NCBI GenBank assembly: GCA_910585865.1
Contig: CAJUGO010000006.1
Coordinates: 1-64,000, forward strand
From: an uncultured Ruminococcus sp.
GTDB lineage: Bacteria > Bacillota > Clostridia > Oscillospirales > Acutalibacteraceae
Direction: 5' to 3'
Length of the DNA stretch: 64,000 nt
A program made the position numbers and the translations under genes. The notes under the pieces were generated by a model. The model ran no database searches. It saw nothing but the letters and a program-made list of their open reading frames with translations, and was not told where the DNA came from. This document shows, in pieces, positions 26,619-35,467 of this stretch. Numbering within the stretch: the first letter of the stretch is position 1; the number at the start of each line of letters is the position of its first letter.

Positions 26619-29312
26619 ATGGCAAAGGAACTTGCTAAATCGTACAAACCGTCCGAATTTGAGGACAAAATTTATGATTTTTGGATTAAGGGCAATTACT
26701 TTCATGCCGAAGTCGACAGGGATAAAAAGCCTTACACTATAGTTATGCCGCCGCCAAATATTACGGGTCAGTTACACATGGGACACGCTCTCGACGAAAC
26801 TTTACAGGATATCCTTATCCGCTGGAGAAGAATGCAGGGCTACAGTGCGCTTTGGCTGCCCGGTACAGACCATGCGTCAATTGCAACAGAAGCAAAGATT
26901 GTAGAAACAATGCGAAAAGAAGGCGTTACAAAGGAAGAACTCGGCAGAGAAAAATTTCTTGAGCGTGCATGGGACTGGAAAAAGGAATACGGCGGCAGAA
27001 TAACAAGCCAGCTAAAAAAGCTCGGTTCAAGCTGCGACTGGGAACGTGAACGCTTTACAATGGATGAAGGCTGCTCAAAAGCTGTTAACGAAGTATTTGT
27101 AAAGCTGTATGAAAGCGGAAAAATCTACCGCGGAAACAGAATGGTAAACTGGTGTCCGCATTGCTGTACATCAATTTCAGACGCTGAGGTTGAATACAAG
27201 GAACAGCACGGTCATTTCTGGCACTTACTGTATCAGGTTAAGGAAACCGGCGAATATCTGGAAATTGCAACAACCCGCCCTGAAACAATGCTGGGCGATA
27301 CGGCCGTTGCCATCAACAAGGATGATGAGCGTTACAGACATTTACATGGATGCCACGTGATTCTTCCTTTGCTCAACAAAGAAATTCCTATTGTATGTGA
27401 CGAACACGCTGATATGGAAAAGGGTACGGGAGTTGTTAAGATTACTCCTGCTCATGACCCTAACGACTTCGAGGTGGGTCAGCGCTGCAATCTTCCAGTT
27501 GTACGCTGTTTTACATATGACGGCCATATGACAGGAGCAAAGGATGTTGAAGAATATAACGAGTTGAAAGCAAAGGGACAGCTTGCCGAGAATGAACCTG
27601 AGGTTCTTGACTGTGGAAAATATGCAGGAATGACCACTATGGAGGCAAGAAAGGCAATTCTTGAAGACCTCGGAAAAATAGGAGCACTTAAAGAAACTGA
27701 GGAACTTACACATGATGTAGGCACCTGCTACCGCTGTCACACCACAATTGAACCTATGGTTTCAAAACAATGGTTTGTAAAGATGGAGCCGCTTGCAAAA
27801 CCCGCAATCAAAGCTGTCCGCGATGGTAAAACAAAGATTATTCCCGAGCGTTTTGAAAAGGTATATTATAATTGGATGGAAAATATCAGGGATTGGTGCA
27901 TATCCCGTCAGCTTTGGTGGGGACACAGAATTCCTGCATGGTACTGTGATGACTGCGGAGAGGTTATTGTTTCAAAAGAAACACCAACTGTATGTCCGAA
28001 GTGCGGCAAGAATCACCTGCATCAGGATGAGGACACACTCGACACCTGGTTCAGCTCTGCACTCTGGCCTTTCTCAACTCTCGGCTGGCCCGAAAAAACG
28101 CCTGAGCTTGAATATTTCTATCCTACGAATACACTTGTAACAGGTTATGATATCATATTCTTCTGGGTAGCAAGAATGATTTTTTCAGCCTGTGAACATA
28201 TGGGCGAGCCTCCGTTTAACACAGTATTTATGCATGGTATTGTTCGCGATGAAAATGGTGTTAAAATGTCAAAATCGCTTGGCAACGGAATTGACCCTCT
28301 TGAAGTAATTGAAAAATACGGTGCGGACGCGCTCAGATTCTTCCTTGCAACGGGAAATTCACCCGGAAATGATATGCGTTTTTCTGAAAAGCGTGTTGAA
28401 TCCTGTGCAAATTTTGCAAACAAGCTTTGGAACGCCTCCCGTTATGTTCATATGAATATTGACGGTTTTGATGTTAAAAATGAACTTCCAAAGGAGCTTA
28501 CTACAGAAGACAAGTGGATTGTCTCTACTTTTAACAGAGTTGCAAAGGAAGTTAATGAAAATCTTGAAAAGTTTGAACTTGGAGTTGCCGTCCAGAAAGT
28601 TTACGAATTTATCTGGGACTGCTACTGCGACTGGTACATTGAGCTTACAAAGGCAAGGCTTAACAGCGAAGGTGAAAGCGCGCAGAATGCAAGACAGGTT
28701 CTTTTATATGTTCTTGACCAAATTTTAAGACTGTTACATCCGTTTATGCCGTATGTAACAGAGGAAATCTGGCAGACTATCCCTCATGACGGCGAAACAG
28801 TCATGCTTGCAAAATATCCCGAATATAATGCAGAGCTTAACTTCCCGGAAGCTGTTTCCGAAATGGAAAGAGTTATGGACGCCATAAGAGCAATCCGAAA
28901 CCGCAGAGCCGAAATGAATGTTCCTCCGTCAAGAAAGGCTAAGGTTTACGTGGCTACAAAATTCCCAAAAACCTTTATAAACGGAGCAATGTTTATGCAA
29001 AAGCTCGCATCTGCAAGTGAGGTTGAAGTTGCAGACAGCTTTGAAATTGACGGAGCAGTAACAATTGTTACTGCCGATGCAAAGATTTATATTCCTATGG
29101 ACGAGCTTGTTGACAAGGAAAAAGAGCTTGCCCGCCTTAACAAGGAACTTGATCAGGTAAAAAAACGCCTTGCCCAAAGTGAAGGAAAGCTGAATAACCA
29201 GGGATTTGTTGCCAAAGCTCCCGAAGCTGTAATTGAAAAGGTTAAAGGACAGGCTGCAAAGGAAAGGGAACAGATTGCACTTATTGAAGCTGCTATCACG
29301 GCATTAAAATAA
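26619..29312 (+). CDS. valS: Valyl-tRNA synthetase
   Basis: 897 residues from the ATG at 26619 (GTGAGGAG upstream; an ATG at 26613 is the alternative). The HIGH-type motif is PPPNITGQLHMGHALDE and the KMSKS motif is VKMSKSLGNGIDP. WCPHC, CYRCHTTIEP and CDDCGEVIVSKETPTVCPKCG are zinc-binding spots, then the anticodon-binding helix bundle and a C-terminal coiled coil (VDKEKELARLNKELDQ). It charges tRNA-Val in the cytoplasm. The gene is monocistronic in appearance; the next promoter starts 12 bases after its stop. Confidence 0.97.
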   Translation: MAKELAKSYKPSEFEDKIYDFWIKGNYFHAEVDRDKKPYTIVMPPPNITGQLHMGHALDETLQDILIRWRRMQGYSALWLPGTDHASIATEAKIVETMRKEGVTKEELGREKFLERAWDWKKEYGGRITSQLKKLGSSCDWERERFTMDEGCSKAVNEVFVKLYESGKIYRGNRMVNWCPHCCTSISDAEVEYKEQHGHFWHLLYQVKETGEYLEIATTRPETMLGDTAVAINKDDERYRHLHGCHVILPLLNKEIPIVCDEHADMEKGTGVVKITPAHDPNDFEVGQRCNLPVVRCFTYDGHMTGAKDVEEYNELKAKGQLAENEPEVLDCGKYAGMTTMEARKAILEDLGKIGALKETEELTHDVGTCYRCHTTIEPMVSKQWFVKMEPLAKPAIKAVRDGKTKIIPERFEKVYYNWMENIRDWCISRQLWWGHRIPAWYCDDCGEVIVSKETPTVCPKCGKNHLHQDEDTLDTWFSSALWPFSTLGWPEKTPELEYFYPTNTLVTGYDIIFFWVARMIFSACEHMGEPPFNTVFMHGIVRDENGVKMSKSLGNGIDPLEVIEKYGADALRFFLATGNSPGNDMRFSEKRVESCANFANKLWNASRYVHMNIDGFDVKNELPKELTTEDKWIVSTFNRVAKEVNENLEKFELGVAVQKVYEFIWDCYCDWYIELTKARLNSEGESAQNARQVLLYVLDQILRLLHPFMPYVTEEIWQTIPHDGETVMLAKYPEYNAELNFPEAVSEMERVMDAIRAIRNRRAEMNVPPSRKAKVYVATKFPKTFINGAMFMQKLASASEVEVADSFEIDGAVTIVTADAKIYIPMDELVDKEKELARLNKELDQVKKRLAQSEGKLNNQGFVAKAPEAVIEKVKGQAAKEREQIALIEAAITALK

Positions 29313-29323
29313 TAACAAAATTA

Positions 29324-29352
29324 TTGATAAGACATTGTTTATATGCTATTAT
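29324..29352 (+). promoter_or_regulatory. Sigma-A-like promoter for leader and CD3324-type gene
   Basis: TTGATA (29324-29329), a 17-base spacer and TATTAT (29347-29352). Transcription would start near 29359, leaving a leader RNA of about 128 bases before the gene at 29487. Confidence 0.55.
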
Positions 29353-29384
29353 TATACTAAATCAAAGCTTAAGGAGGGTAGTGT

Positions 29385-29420
29385 TTGACAAAGACTAATA
29401 ACGTAATTGTTTGCAGATAG
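29385..29420 (+). CDS. Putative 11-residue leader peptide
   Basis: A strong AAGGAGGG stands 5-6 bases before a TTG that opens an 11-codon frame ending in TAG at 29418-29420. The product would read MTKTNNVIVCR. The reading frame overlaps the first arm of a series of alternative hairpins, which is the layout of ribosome-controlled attenuators. It has not been shown to be translated. Alternatively it is a chance short frame after a ribosome binding site left from a decayed gene. Confidence 0.5.
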   Translation: MTKTNNVIVCR

Positions 29421-29460
29421 CAAAGGCTATTTGCAATAAATAGCTTTTGCTAAACTCGTT
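29397..29460 (+). promoter_or_regulatory. Attenuator-like alternative RNA hairpins ahead of CD3324-type gene
   Basis: Three segments can pair in two exclusive ways. Segment one, TTGCAGATAGC (29411-29421), pairs with GCTATTTGCAA (11 bp with one G-U). Alternatively TAGCAAAGGCTATTT (29418-29432) pairs with AAATAGCTTTTGCTA (15 bp with one G-U, loop GCAAT). AATAACG before and CGTTATT after can extend the second form, which is followed by TTTAAT. The leader peptide frame covers segment one. Confidence 0.55.
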
Positions 29461-29486
29461 ATTTTTAATGATAAGGAGATTCTGCA

Positions 29487-29759
29487 ATGAGCTATTATAA
29501 CGGCAAGGATATACTTCCTCAAGATTTGATAGCTGCAATTCAGGAATATATTGACGGTCAATATCTGTATATTCCAAGAAAAGACAGCAACCGCAAACCG
29601 TGGGGAGAATTAACAAATTCAAAAAATACAATTATCATGAGAAACAATGAAATATACCGCAAATATCTTTCGGGTATATCCGTAAAAGATTTAGCAAAAG
29701 AATATTTTCTTTCTGATAAAACAATCTATTCCATAATTGCCGATTTAAAAAAATGTTAG
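29487..29759 (+). CDS. CD3324-family DNA-binding-type protein
   Basis: 90 residues. DILPQDLIAAIQEYIDGQYLYIPRK and GISVKDLAKEYFLSDKTIYSII match the CD3324 family, which combines a conserved N-terminal segment with a C-terminal helix-turn-helix of the Mor/resolvase-like type. It probably binds DNA as a small regulator, with unknown targets. AAGGAG lies 7 bases before the ATG. A strong terminator follows. The gene is preceded by the attenuator-like leader, and a GNAT gene follows separately. Confidence 0.75.
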   Translation: MSYYNGKDILPQDLIAAIQEYIDGQYLYIPRKDSNRKPWGELTNSKNTIIMRNNEIYRKYLSGISVKDLAKEYFLSDKTIYSIIADLKKC

Positions 29760-29763
29760 TTTT

Positions 29764-29798
29764 AGGAGAATGTTGCACAGTGTGACATTCTCCTTTTT
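29764..29798 (+). terminator. Terminator after the CD3324-type gene
   Basis: AGGAGAATGT/ACATTCTCCT, a perfect 10-bp stem with an 11-base loop, then TTTTT. Confidence 0.88.
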
Positions 29799-29891
29799 GT
29801 TTGTGTAAAAAGTTTCAGGTAGAGTACTGTAAGCAAATATGATATCCTTTGATTAACAAAGTTTATAAATTTTGAAATGAGGTTTTATATA

Positions 29892-30440
29892 ATGACAAGA
29901 ACGATAAAATCAGTGGGCAAGGAATATAAACAGAAGGCTCTTAAGATGATTGAGAAGACATTTACCGACTCTGAAAATGCTGAAAATGCAAGAACAGTCC
30001 GTCAACTCGTAGAAGAAATCCGCAGTATGAATACATATATACCTGAACTGGAGCTTATTATGGTGAATGAAAATGATGAAATCATCGGATTTGCAATGTT
30101 TTCCAAGTTTCATATTCAGAACAAGTATAATGATGAACTGTTAATTCTGACACCTGTCGCAGTCAGAACTGATTTACAAAGGCAACACATATCAAAAGAA
30201 CTAATTGAATATGGCTTTGACTTGGGAAGAAAACTTGGATATAAAGCAGTTTTAGTTGAAGGTAATCCGCAGAATTATAATGCAAGGGGTTTCAAAACTT
30301 CCGCAGATTACGGAATAATTGCGGGGGAAAGCGTACATCTTCCTGCACCCGAATGTTTGATGGTAAAAGAGCTGACTGCGAATGCGTTAGAAAATATAAA
30401 AGGCGTTGTTGAATACACTGACTACAAATCGCTTGTTTAA
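29892..30440 (+). CDS. GNAT-family N-acetyltransferase
   Basis: 182 residues from the ATG at 29892. GNAT core: LELIMVNENDEIIGFAMF (strands and turn), LLILTPVAVRTDLQRQHISKELIEYGF with the acetyl-CoA site LQRQHIS (an altered Q/RxxGxG/A), and GYKAVLVEGNPQNYNARGFK. Close to the YhbS group, which acetylates small amines or proteins; the substrate is unknown. GAGG lies 10 bases upstream of the ATG. Gene stands alone between terminators. Confidence 0.85.
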   Translation: MTRTIKSVGKEYKQKALKMIEKTFTDSENAENARTVRQLVEEIRSMNTYIPELELIMVNENDEIIGFAMFSKFHIQNKYNDELLILTPVAVRTDLQRQHISKELIEYGFDLGRKLGYKAVLVEGNPQNYNARGFKTSADYGIIAGESVHLPAPECLMVKELTANALENIKGVVEYTDYKSLV

Positions 30441-30460
30441 AAATAAGGTAAAATCACCAC

Positions 30461-30492
30461 AGCTCCCTTTACACAAGGGGGCTAAACTTTTT
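30461..30492 (+). terminator. Terminator after the GNAT gene
   Basis: AGCTCCCTT (30461-30469) pairs with AAGGGGGCT (30475-30483, one G-U), followed by AAACTTTTTT. Confidence 0.65.
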
Positions 30493-30516
30493 TCCTACTA
30501 TTTTGCCCATAAAAAT

Positions 30517-30548
30517 ATGCACCTCCAAAAATGTCTTTGGGGGTGCAT
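30517..30548 (-). terminator. Terminator after clpC
   Basis: On the minus strand ATGCACCCCCAAA pairs with TTTGGAGGTGCAT (one G-U) and is followed by ATTTTTATG. Confidence 0.78.
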
Positions 30549-30585
30549 ACAATATTAATGTGCCGCTTTATATTTAATTTATCGC

Positions 30586-33033
30586 TTATTCGGCTGTAAA
30601 TATAAACCTGCCGTCTTTAAAATCGCAAACTATACTTGAATTTTCCTTAACACTGCCCTCAAGCATATGCTCGGAAAGTGTGTCCTCAATCTCACTTTGA
30701 ATTGCACGGCGCAGGGGTCTTGCACCGTAGCTGTCATCAAAACCCTTATCGGCAATTTCAGAAACAGCACCGTCAGTAAAACGAATCTTTATATTAAGCT
30801 TTTCAAGCCTTTTGGCAAGGGTATCAAGCATCTTTGAAGCGATCTGCTTAATTTCATCACGGCTTAATTTATTGAACACGATAATGTCGTCAACACGGTT
30901 TAAAAACTCCGGACGAAATACATTTTTAAGCTCACCCGTAACAAGCTGCTTTATATCCCTGTTACCATTTGCAGAGTGTCCATCATCAGGCGAAAATCCC
31001 AGTGAATTCTGCTTTTCGGTAATAAGACGGGCGCCTACATTTGAGGTCATAATAATAACAGTATTTTTAAAATCAACCGTTCTTCCCTGTGAGTCGGTAA
31101 GTCTGCCATCCTCCAGAATCTGAAGAAGCATATTAAACACATCGGGATGTGCCTTTTCAATCTCATCAAAAAGCACTACCGAATACGGCTTCCTTCTGAC
31201 CTTTTCGGTGAGCTGACCTCCTTCCTCAAAGCCGACATAACCGGGAGGCGAGCCGATAAGTTTTGATACCGTGTGCTTTTCCATATATTCACTCATATCA
31301 AGGCGAAGCATTGCATTTTCATCACCGAACATTGCCTGGGCAAGTGCTTTGCACAACTCTGTTTTTCCTACTCCCGTCGGGCCGAGGAATATAAACGAGC
31401 CTACAGGACGTTTCGGATCTTTAAGTCCGACTCTGCCCCTTCTTACTGCCTTAGCAATTGCTTTTACCGCTTCATCCTGTCCTATGACTCTTTCATGAAG
31501 TACATTTTCCATATTAAGCAGTCTTTCGCTCTCTTCTTTGGTAAGCTGCACTACAGGTATTCCCGTCCAGTCAGAAACAATTTTTGCAATATCCTCGGCT
31601 GTCACTTCACCGCTTTCATTCTTCTTTTGTTCCTGCCATTGCTTTTTAGCATTCTCAAGCTGACTTTGAACTTCTTTTTGCTCGTCACGAAGCTTTGCGG
31701 CACGTTCAAAGTCCTGTTCGTTAATTGCACTTTCCTTTTCCTTTTCAAAATCGGCAATCATATCCTCCAGCTTTTTTACATCGGGAGGAGAAGTCAGACA
31801 TGCAAGTCTCACCTTAGACGCACTTTCATCAATGAGATCAATTGCCTTGTCAGGAAGATAACGGTCAGCTATATAGCGCGAAGAAAGCGTAACTGCTGCG
31901 TTTATCGCTTCATCGGTAATCTTAACCTTGTGATGTGCTTCATAGCTGTCGCGAAGTCCTTTTAATATTTCAACTGCCTGTTCTGCTGTAGGTTCGCCTA
32001 CCTTAACAGGCTGGAAGCGGCGCTCGAGAGCAGCGTCTTTTTCTATATGCTTTCTGTATTCGTTAAGCGTGGTTGCACCAATTACCTGAAAATCACCTCT
32101 TGCAAGCGAAGGCTTCAGAATGTTTGCGGCATCGGCACTGCCCTCTGCGGCTCCTGCTCCTACAATGGTATGAAGCTCATCAATAAAAAGAATTGTATCC
32201 TTTGACTTTTTAACTTCATCAATCGCCGACTTTATTCTTTCCTCAAAATCGCCTCTGTATTTTGCTCCTGCAATCATACCCGTCAAATCAAGATTTACTA
32301 CCTTTTTGTCCTTAAGTATTTCAGGGACATCTCCCTTGGCAATTTCAAGAGCAAGACCTTCGGCTACAGCAGTTTTTCCAACACCCGGCTCACCTATTAG
32401 CACAGGATTGTTCTTTGTACGGCGGGATAAAATTTGAATGACTCTCTGTATTTCTTTTTCTCTGCCGATGACAGGGTCAATCTCACCGTTCTTTGCCGCT
32501 TTTGTTAAATCTCTCCCGTATTTTTCAAGTGATGAATTATTGCGGGAAGTGCCGTATTCTTCATCGGACTGTGAGTACTGACTGTCATTTATTCCGCTCT
32601 GCAATCCGTTTGACACTGCACGGGCAACTGCATCGGGAGTCACTCCCATTTCTTTTAAAAAGGCAACCGCATAGCTGTCATCCTCAGATATAACAGCAAT
32701 AAGCAAATGCTCTGTGCCGACATACCCGTTTCCCATCTTTGACGATGCAAGCATAGCTGCTTTAAGCACACGTTTTGTGCGAGGAGTAAAATCGTTTGGG
32801 GTAAGATGCAGAGACATATGCGATTTCTCGGCAGCTTCGATTTTTTCACTTAAAGCGCTTTCGGTCACGCCGCACTGTTCAAGTGCAACTGCGGCAACTC
32901 CTGAACCCTCTTTAATAAGACCATACAGGATATGTTCTGTTCCCACATAATCATGGTGCATATTTTCTGCTGTTTCAATCGCGATATTAAGCGCTTTGTT
33001 TGCTTTTTGTGTAAAGCCTTTAAATTCATACAT
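30586..33033 (-). CDS. clpC: ATP-dependent Clp protease ATP-binding subunit ClpC
   Basis: 815 residues. An N-terminal double Clp-N domain (MYEFKGFTQKANKALNIAI ... YVGTEHILYGLI), first AAA+ module with GEPGVGKTAVAEG and FIDELHTIVGAG, a middle domain with a UVR-like DFERAAKLRDEQ, and a second AAA+ module GPTGVGKTELCKALA with LFDEIEKAHPDV. ClpC unfolds substrates brought by MecA or marked with phospho-arginine by McsB and feeds them to ClpP. ClpP is not in this window. It is the last gene of the CtsR heat-shock operon, 54 bases after mcsB. Confidence 0.97.
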   Translation of the reverse strand: MYEFKGFTQKANKALNIAIETAENMHHDYVGTEHILYGLIKEGSGVAAVALEQCGVTESALSEKIEAAEKSHMSLHLTPNDFTPRTKRVLKAAMLASSKMGNGYVGTEHLLIAVISEDDSYAVAFLKEMGVTPDAVARAVSNGLQSGINDSQYSQSDEEYGTSRNNSSLEKYGRDLTKAAKNGEIDPVIGREKEIQRVIQILSRRTKNNPVLIGEPGVGKTAVAEGLALEIAKGDVPEILKDKKVVNLDLTGMIAGAKYRGDFEERIKSAIDEVKKSKDTILFIDELHTIVGAGAAEGSADAANILKPSLARGDFQVIGATTLNEYRKHIEKDAALERRFQPVKVGEPTAEQAVEILKGLRDSYEAHHKVKITDEAINAAVTLSSRYIADRYLPDKAIDLIDESASKVRLACLTSPPDVKKLEDMIADFEKEKESAINEQDFERAAKLRDEQKEVQSQLENAKKQWQEQKKNESGEVTAEDIAKIVSDWTGIPVVQLTKEESERLLNMENVLHERVIGQDEAVKAIAKAVRRGRVGLKDPKRPVGSFIFLGPTGVGKTELCKALAQAMFGDENAMLRLDMSEYMEKHTVSKLIGSPPGYVGFEEGGQLTEKVRRKPYSVVLFDEIEKAHPDVFNMLLQILEDGRLTDSQGRTVDFKNTVIIMTSNVGARLITEKQNSLGFSPDDGHSANGNRDIKQLVTGELKNVFRPEFLNRVDDIIVFNKLSRDEIKQIASKMLDTLAKRLEKLNIKIRFTDGAVSEIADKGFDDSYGARPLRRAIQSEIEDTLSEHMLEGSVKENSSIVCDFKDGRFIFTAE

Positions 33034-33087
33034 ATACTTTTCCTCCTTATAAAGGATTAAATGGTATTAAATAAATCATATTAAAAA

Positions 33088-34074
33088 CTATGACAGTGCT
33101 GTTCTTATAAGTTTTGCCCTTTCTATGTCCCTGTCGCCTGCCGATAAGTTCTTTTTGCTGTTTACAGTGAGGGTTGCAGGTTCAATTTCTGTCATCAGAC
33201 TGTCAATAATGCCAATTGTTACATCCGTTATCTGACCCGATAAAATACCGAATCTAACGTTTGAAAGCAGCCTGAGTGCCTCGTCATGAGTCATGATTAT
33301 TGCAGATTTAAGCAATCCCAGGCTTCTGCTTACAGTATCCTGAATATCAATGCTTCTGCACATTCTTTCCCTGGTCTGATTTTCCTGCGCAACAAGTTGC
33401 TGTGTAATGTTTTTCAGATTTTCTATTGCGGCTTTTTCTGATATGCCTAGCGTAACCTGATTTGAAAGCTGATACATTGAACCGTTAGGTTCCGTTCCCT
33501 CTCCGTGCGCCCCTCTGATGGTAAGACCAAGCTTAGAGAGATTGCCTGCTATTCTGCTTATTGCACGGCTCTTTTCAAGTGCAGGAAGGTGAAGCATTAC
33601 AGATGCTCTCATTCCTGTTCCAAGATTTGTCGGACACTGTGTAAGATAACCAAGTTTTTCGTCAAAGGCAAAATCAAGATTTTCATCCAGAAGAGTATCC
33701 AGACGGTCAGCCGTGTCATAGGCTTGTTCCAGCGAAAGACCGTCGGCAATAACCTGTAATCGTATATGATCCTCTTCATTTATCATTATACTGATACTTT
33801 CATCCTTACTTAAAAGCAGCGCGCGTCCGCTTGTATTACTGATAAATTCAGGACTTACAAGATGTCTTTCAACAAGAGAAACGCTCTGTGTCGGAGTCAG
33901 GTTATCAAGCTTTATAAATGAAAAGTCGGATGCAATTGAACTGTTGCTGTTTTTTATTGCGTTTTTTACCTTTTCAATTACTTTTTCACTGCCTTGCTGC
34001 GACAACCTGCCGGGGAACGGACAATCCCTCAAATTCCTTGCAAGTCTTATCCGCGTAGAAATCACTATACTCAT
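33088..34074 (-). CDS. mcsB: Protein-arginine kinase McsB
   Basis: 328 residues of the phosphagen-kinase fold. STRIRLARNLRDCPFPGRL at the start, MINEEDHIRLQVIADGLS, LTQCPTNLGTGMRASVMLHLP (with the reactive Cys) and IRGAHGEGTEPNGSMYQLSNQ are diagnostic. It phosphorylates arginines of CtsR and of damaged proteins, marking them for ClpC. McsA is its activator and is encoded two bases upstream. Slightly shorter than B. subtilis McsB (363 residues). Confidence 0.96.
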   Translation of the reverse strand: MSIVISTRIRLARNLRDCPFPGRLSQQGSEKVIEKVKNAIKNSNSSIASDFSFIKLDNLTPTQSVSLVERHLVSPEFISNTSGRALLLSKDESISIMINEEDHIRLQVIADGLSLEQAYDTADRLDTLLDENLDFAFDEKLGYLTQCPTNLGTGMRASVMLHLPALEKSRAISRIAGNLSKLGLTIRGAHGEGTEPNGSMYQLSNQVTLGISEKAAIENLKNITQQLVAQENQTRERMCRSIDIQDTVSRSLGLLKSAIIMTHDEALRLLSNVRFGILSGQITDVTIGIIDSLMTEIEPATLTVNSKKNLSAGDRDIERAKLIRTALS

Positions 34075-34076
34075 TA

Positions 34077-34580
34077 TTATGCCCCCATTTCCTTAATTTT
34101 ATCTCTCAGCTCAGCTGCATATTCAAAATTCTGTTCTTTTATCGCTTTATCAAGCTCAGTCTGTAAATTCTTAATTATTTCCTCTTTTGTAGGTTCAGAC
34201 GCTACGGTCTTTTCCCCCTTGCTTTGCATGCTGTTTTTACCGCAGTGAACAGTGTTTCCGTGGATTCTTCTTATCGACGGCAAAAGTTGTTCCTTAAATA
34301 TTTCATAGCATTTTGCGCAGCCAACATGGCCGGATTTGGCAATATCCGAATATGTGCTGCCACAGAACTCACACCTTGTAGCCTGAGTTCTGGCAGGAAG
34401 CGCATTTCCAAAAAAAGTACCCAGGAAATTTGAAAATTCATTTTCTATGTCACCAAATACATTAGTGTAGCCTATCTTCTTTGCGCATTCACTGCAAAGA
34501 TCATATTCCTTAAATTCGCCGTTGATTATTGTCTTAACATGAGTATTTGCATTCTCTGCGCCGCATTTATTACATTTCAT
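34077..34580 (-). CDS. mcsA: McsA, UVR-domain activator of McsB
   Basis: 167 residues with zinc-finger-like pairs CNKCGAE, CSECAKKIG, CEFCGSTY and CAKCYEIF, and a C-terminal UVR motif ELDKAIKEQNFEYAAELRDKIKEM. McsA activates McsB and shapes CtsR activity under heat and metal stress. Between ctsR (12 bases) and mcsB (2 bases) on one transcript. Confidence 0.95.
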   Translation of the reverse strand: MKCNKCGAENANTHVKTIINGEFKEYDLCSECAKKIGYTNVFGDIENEFSNFLGTFFGNALPARTQATRCEFCGSTYSDIAKSGHVGCAKCYEIFKEQLLPSIRRIHGNTVHCGKNSMQSKGEKTVASEPTKEEIIKNLQTELDKAIKEQNFEYAAELRDKIKEMGA

Positions 34581-34592
34581 AAAAATTCCTCC

Positions 34593-35045
34593 TTAACTGT
34601 TAAGTGTTAAAAGCATATTTTTAAATAAATCTGCCCTGATTAAATCTCTTTTATCCTGTTCAATGTGAGAAAGCGTTCTGTCTGATAAAGCCGCTGCAAT
34701 TATCTTTGCAGCTCTAAGTTCCAGTATATTTCTCTGAATCATATTGTTGAGCATAATTTCAGCGGTTGCCTTGTCAAGATTTGAACCTATAGAATTTATT
34801 ATATGCATAAGGGCTGTTCCTCTATCCGTATTAACCCGGCTTATGCGAATAAACCCGCCGCCGCCTCTTCGGCTTTCAACTATATATCCCTGCTCCGGTG
34901 TGAATCTTGAAGTTATAACATAATTAATCTGACTGGGAACACAGCCTAGATTTCCTGCCAGCTCATTTCGCTGAATCTCGGCGCTGCCGTTTTGCTCATC
35001 CAGCATTTCAAGTATATATTGAGCTACTAAATCACTCATCCTCAT
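34593..35045 (-). CDS. ctsR: Transcriptional repressor CtsR
   Basis: 150 residues. The N-terminal wing helix-turn-helix ends with ESRRGGGGFIRISRV, the glycine-rich loop that is the heat sensor of CtsR. CtsR represses its own operon and other clp genes. AGAGG lies 8 bases before the ATG at 35045. Its own operators cover the promoter (see the CtsR boxes at 35091-35123 and 35192-35208). Confidence 0.95.
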   Translation of the reverse strand: MRMSDLVAQYILEMLDEQNGSAEIQRNELAGNLGCVPSQINYVITSRFTPEQGYIVESRRGGGGFIRISRVNTDRGTALMHIINSIGSNLDKATAEIMLNNMIQRNILELRAAKIIAAALSDRTLSHIEQDKRDLIRADLFKNMLLTLNS

Positions 35046-35077
35046 ATTTTTTGCCTCTTTTCATTAGCTTTGATTTT

Positions 35078-35106
35078 ATTATAAGCGCAAAGTCAAATAA
35101 AGTCAA
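35078..35106 (-). promoter_or_regulatory. Promoter of the ctsR operon, overlapping CtsR boxes
   Basis: On the minus strand TTGACT (35106-35101), exactly 17 bases, then TATAAT (35083-35078). The -35 hexamer is part of a CtsR box. Confidence 0.82.
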
Positions 35107-35123
35107 AGTCAAATAAAGTCAAA
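35091..35123. promoter_or_regulatory. Two tandem CtsR operators
   Basis: AGTCAAA-TAA-AGTCAAA is present twice, at 35091-35107 and 35107-35123, sharing one base. This fits the CtsR heptad repeat (RGTCAAA-NAN-RGTCAAA). They lie over the -35 of the ctsR promoter, so bound CtsR would block RNA polymerase. Confidence 0.9.
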
Positions 35124-35191
35124 TTACATAATGCAATCTTTATTATTCTCATAAATTCTCTTATTAGCTCTGTTTTGCTTAATTTTTATTT

Positions 35192-35208
35192 TTTGACTTT
35201 TATTGACC
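35192..35208. promoter_or_regulatory. Third CtsR-like operator
   Basis: Read on the minus strand, GGTCAAT-AAA-AGTCAAA fits the CtsR consensus with one change. It lies 85 bases upstream of the other pair. Confidence 0.6.
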
Positions 35209-35467
35209 TTTATATTTTATCACAAATTTTGTGCATTTATTCTTTGTCTGTGAAAATACTCAAATGCAAAATTGACATTGATTTTTACAAATGCATTACG
35301 ACAACTGTCATAAATACTCCAATATTAGTTTATTTTCACATTATTTTCATAAAATTATTTTTGAAATTTTGTGTTTTTCTACTTTATTTTTTTAGAACTT
35401 TATAGTAAAATAAACTTAATGCAATAATAATAAAACAAATATATTAATATTTCCGTGAGGTGTTTTT
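35209..35467. other. AT-rich leader region upstream of vanW-type gene
   Basis: Nearly all A/T. Several weak -10-like hexamers (for example TATAGT near 35402) are present, but no convincing -35. Nothing else is visible. Confidence 0.35.

Noticed and set aside
30441..30585. Single combined terminator for GNAT gene and clpC
   Set aside because: Two separate hairpins are present, each with a T-run on the proper strand.
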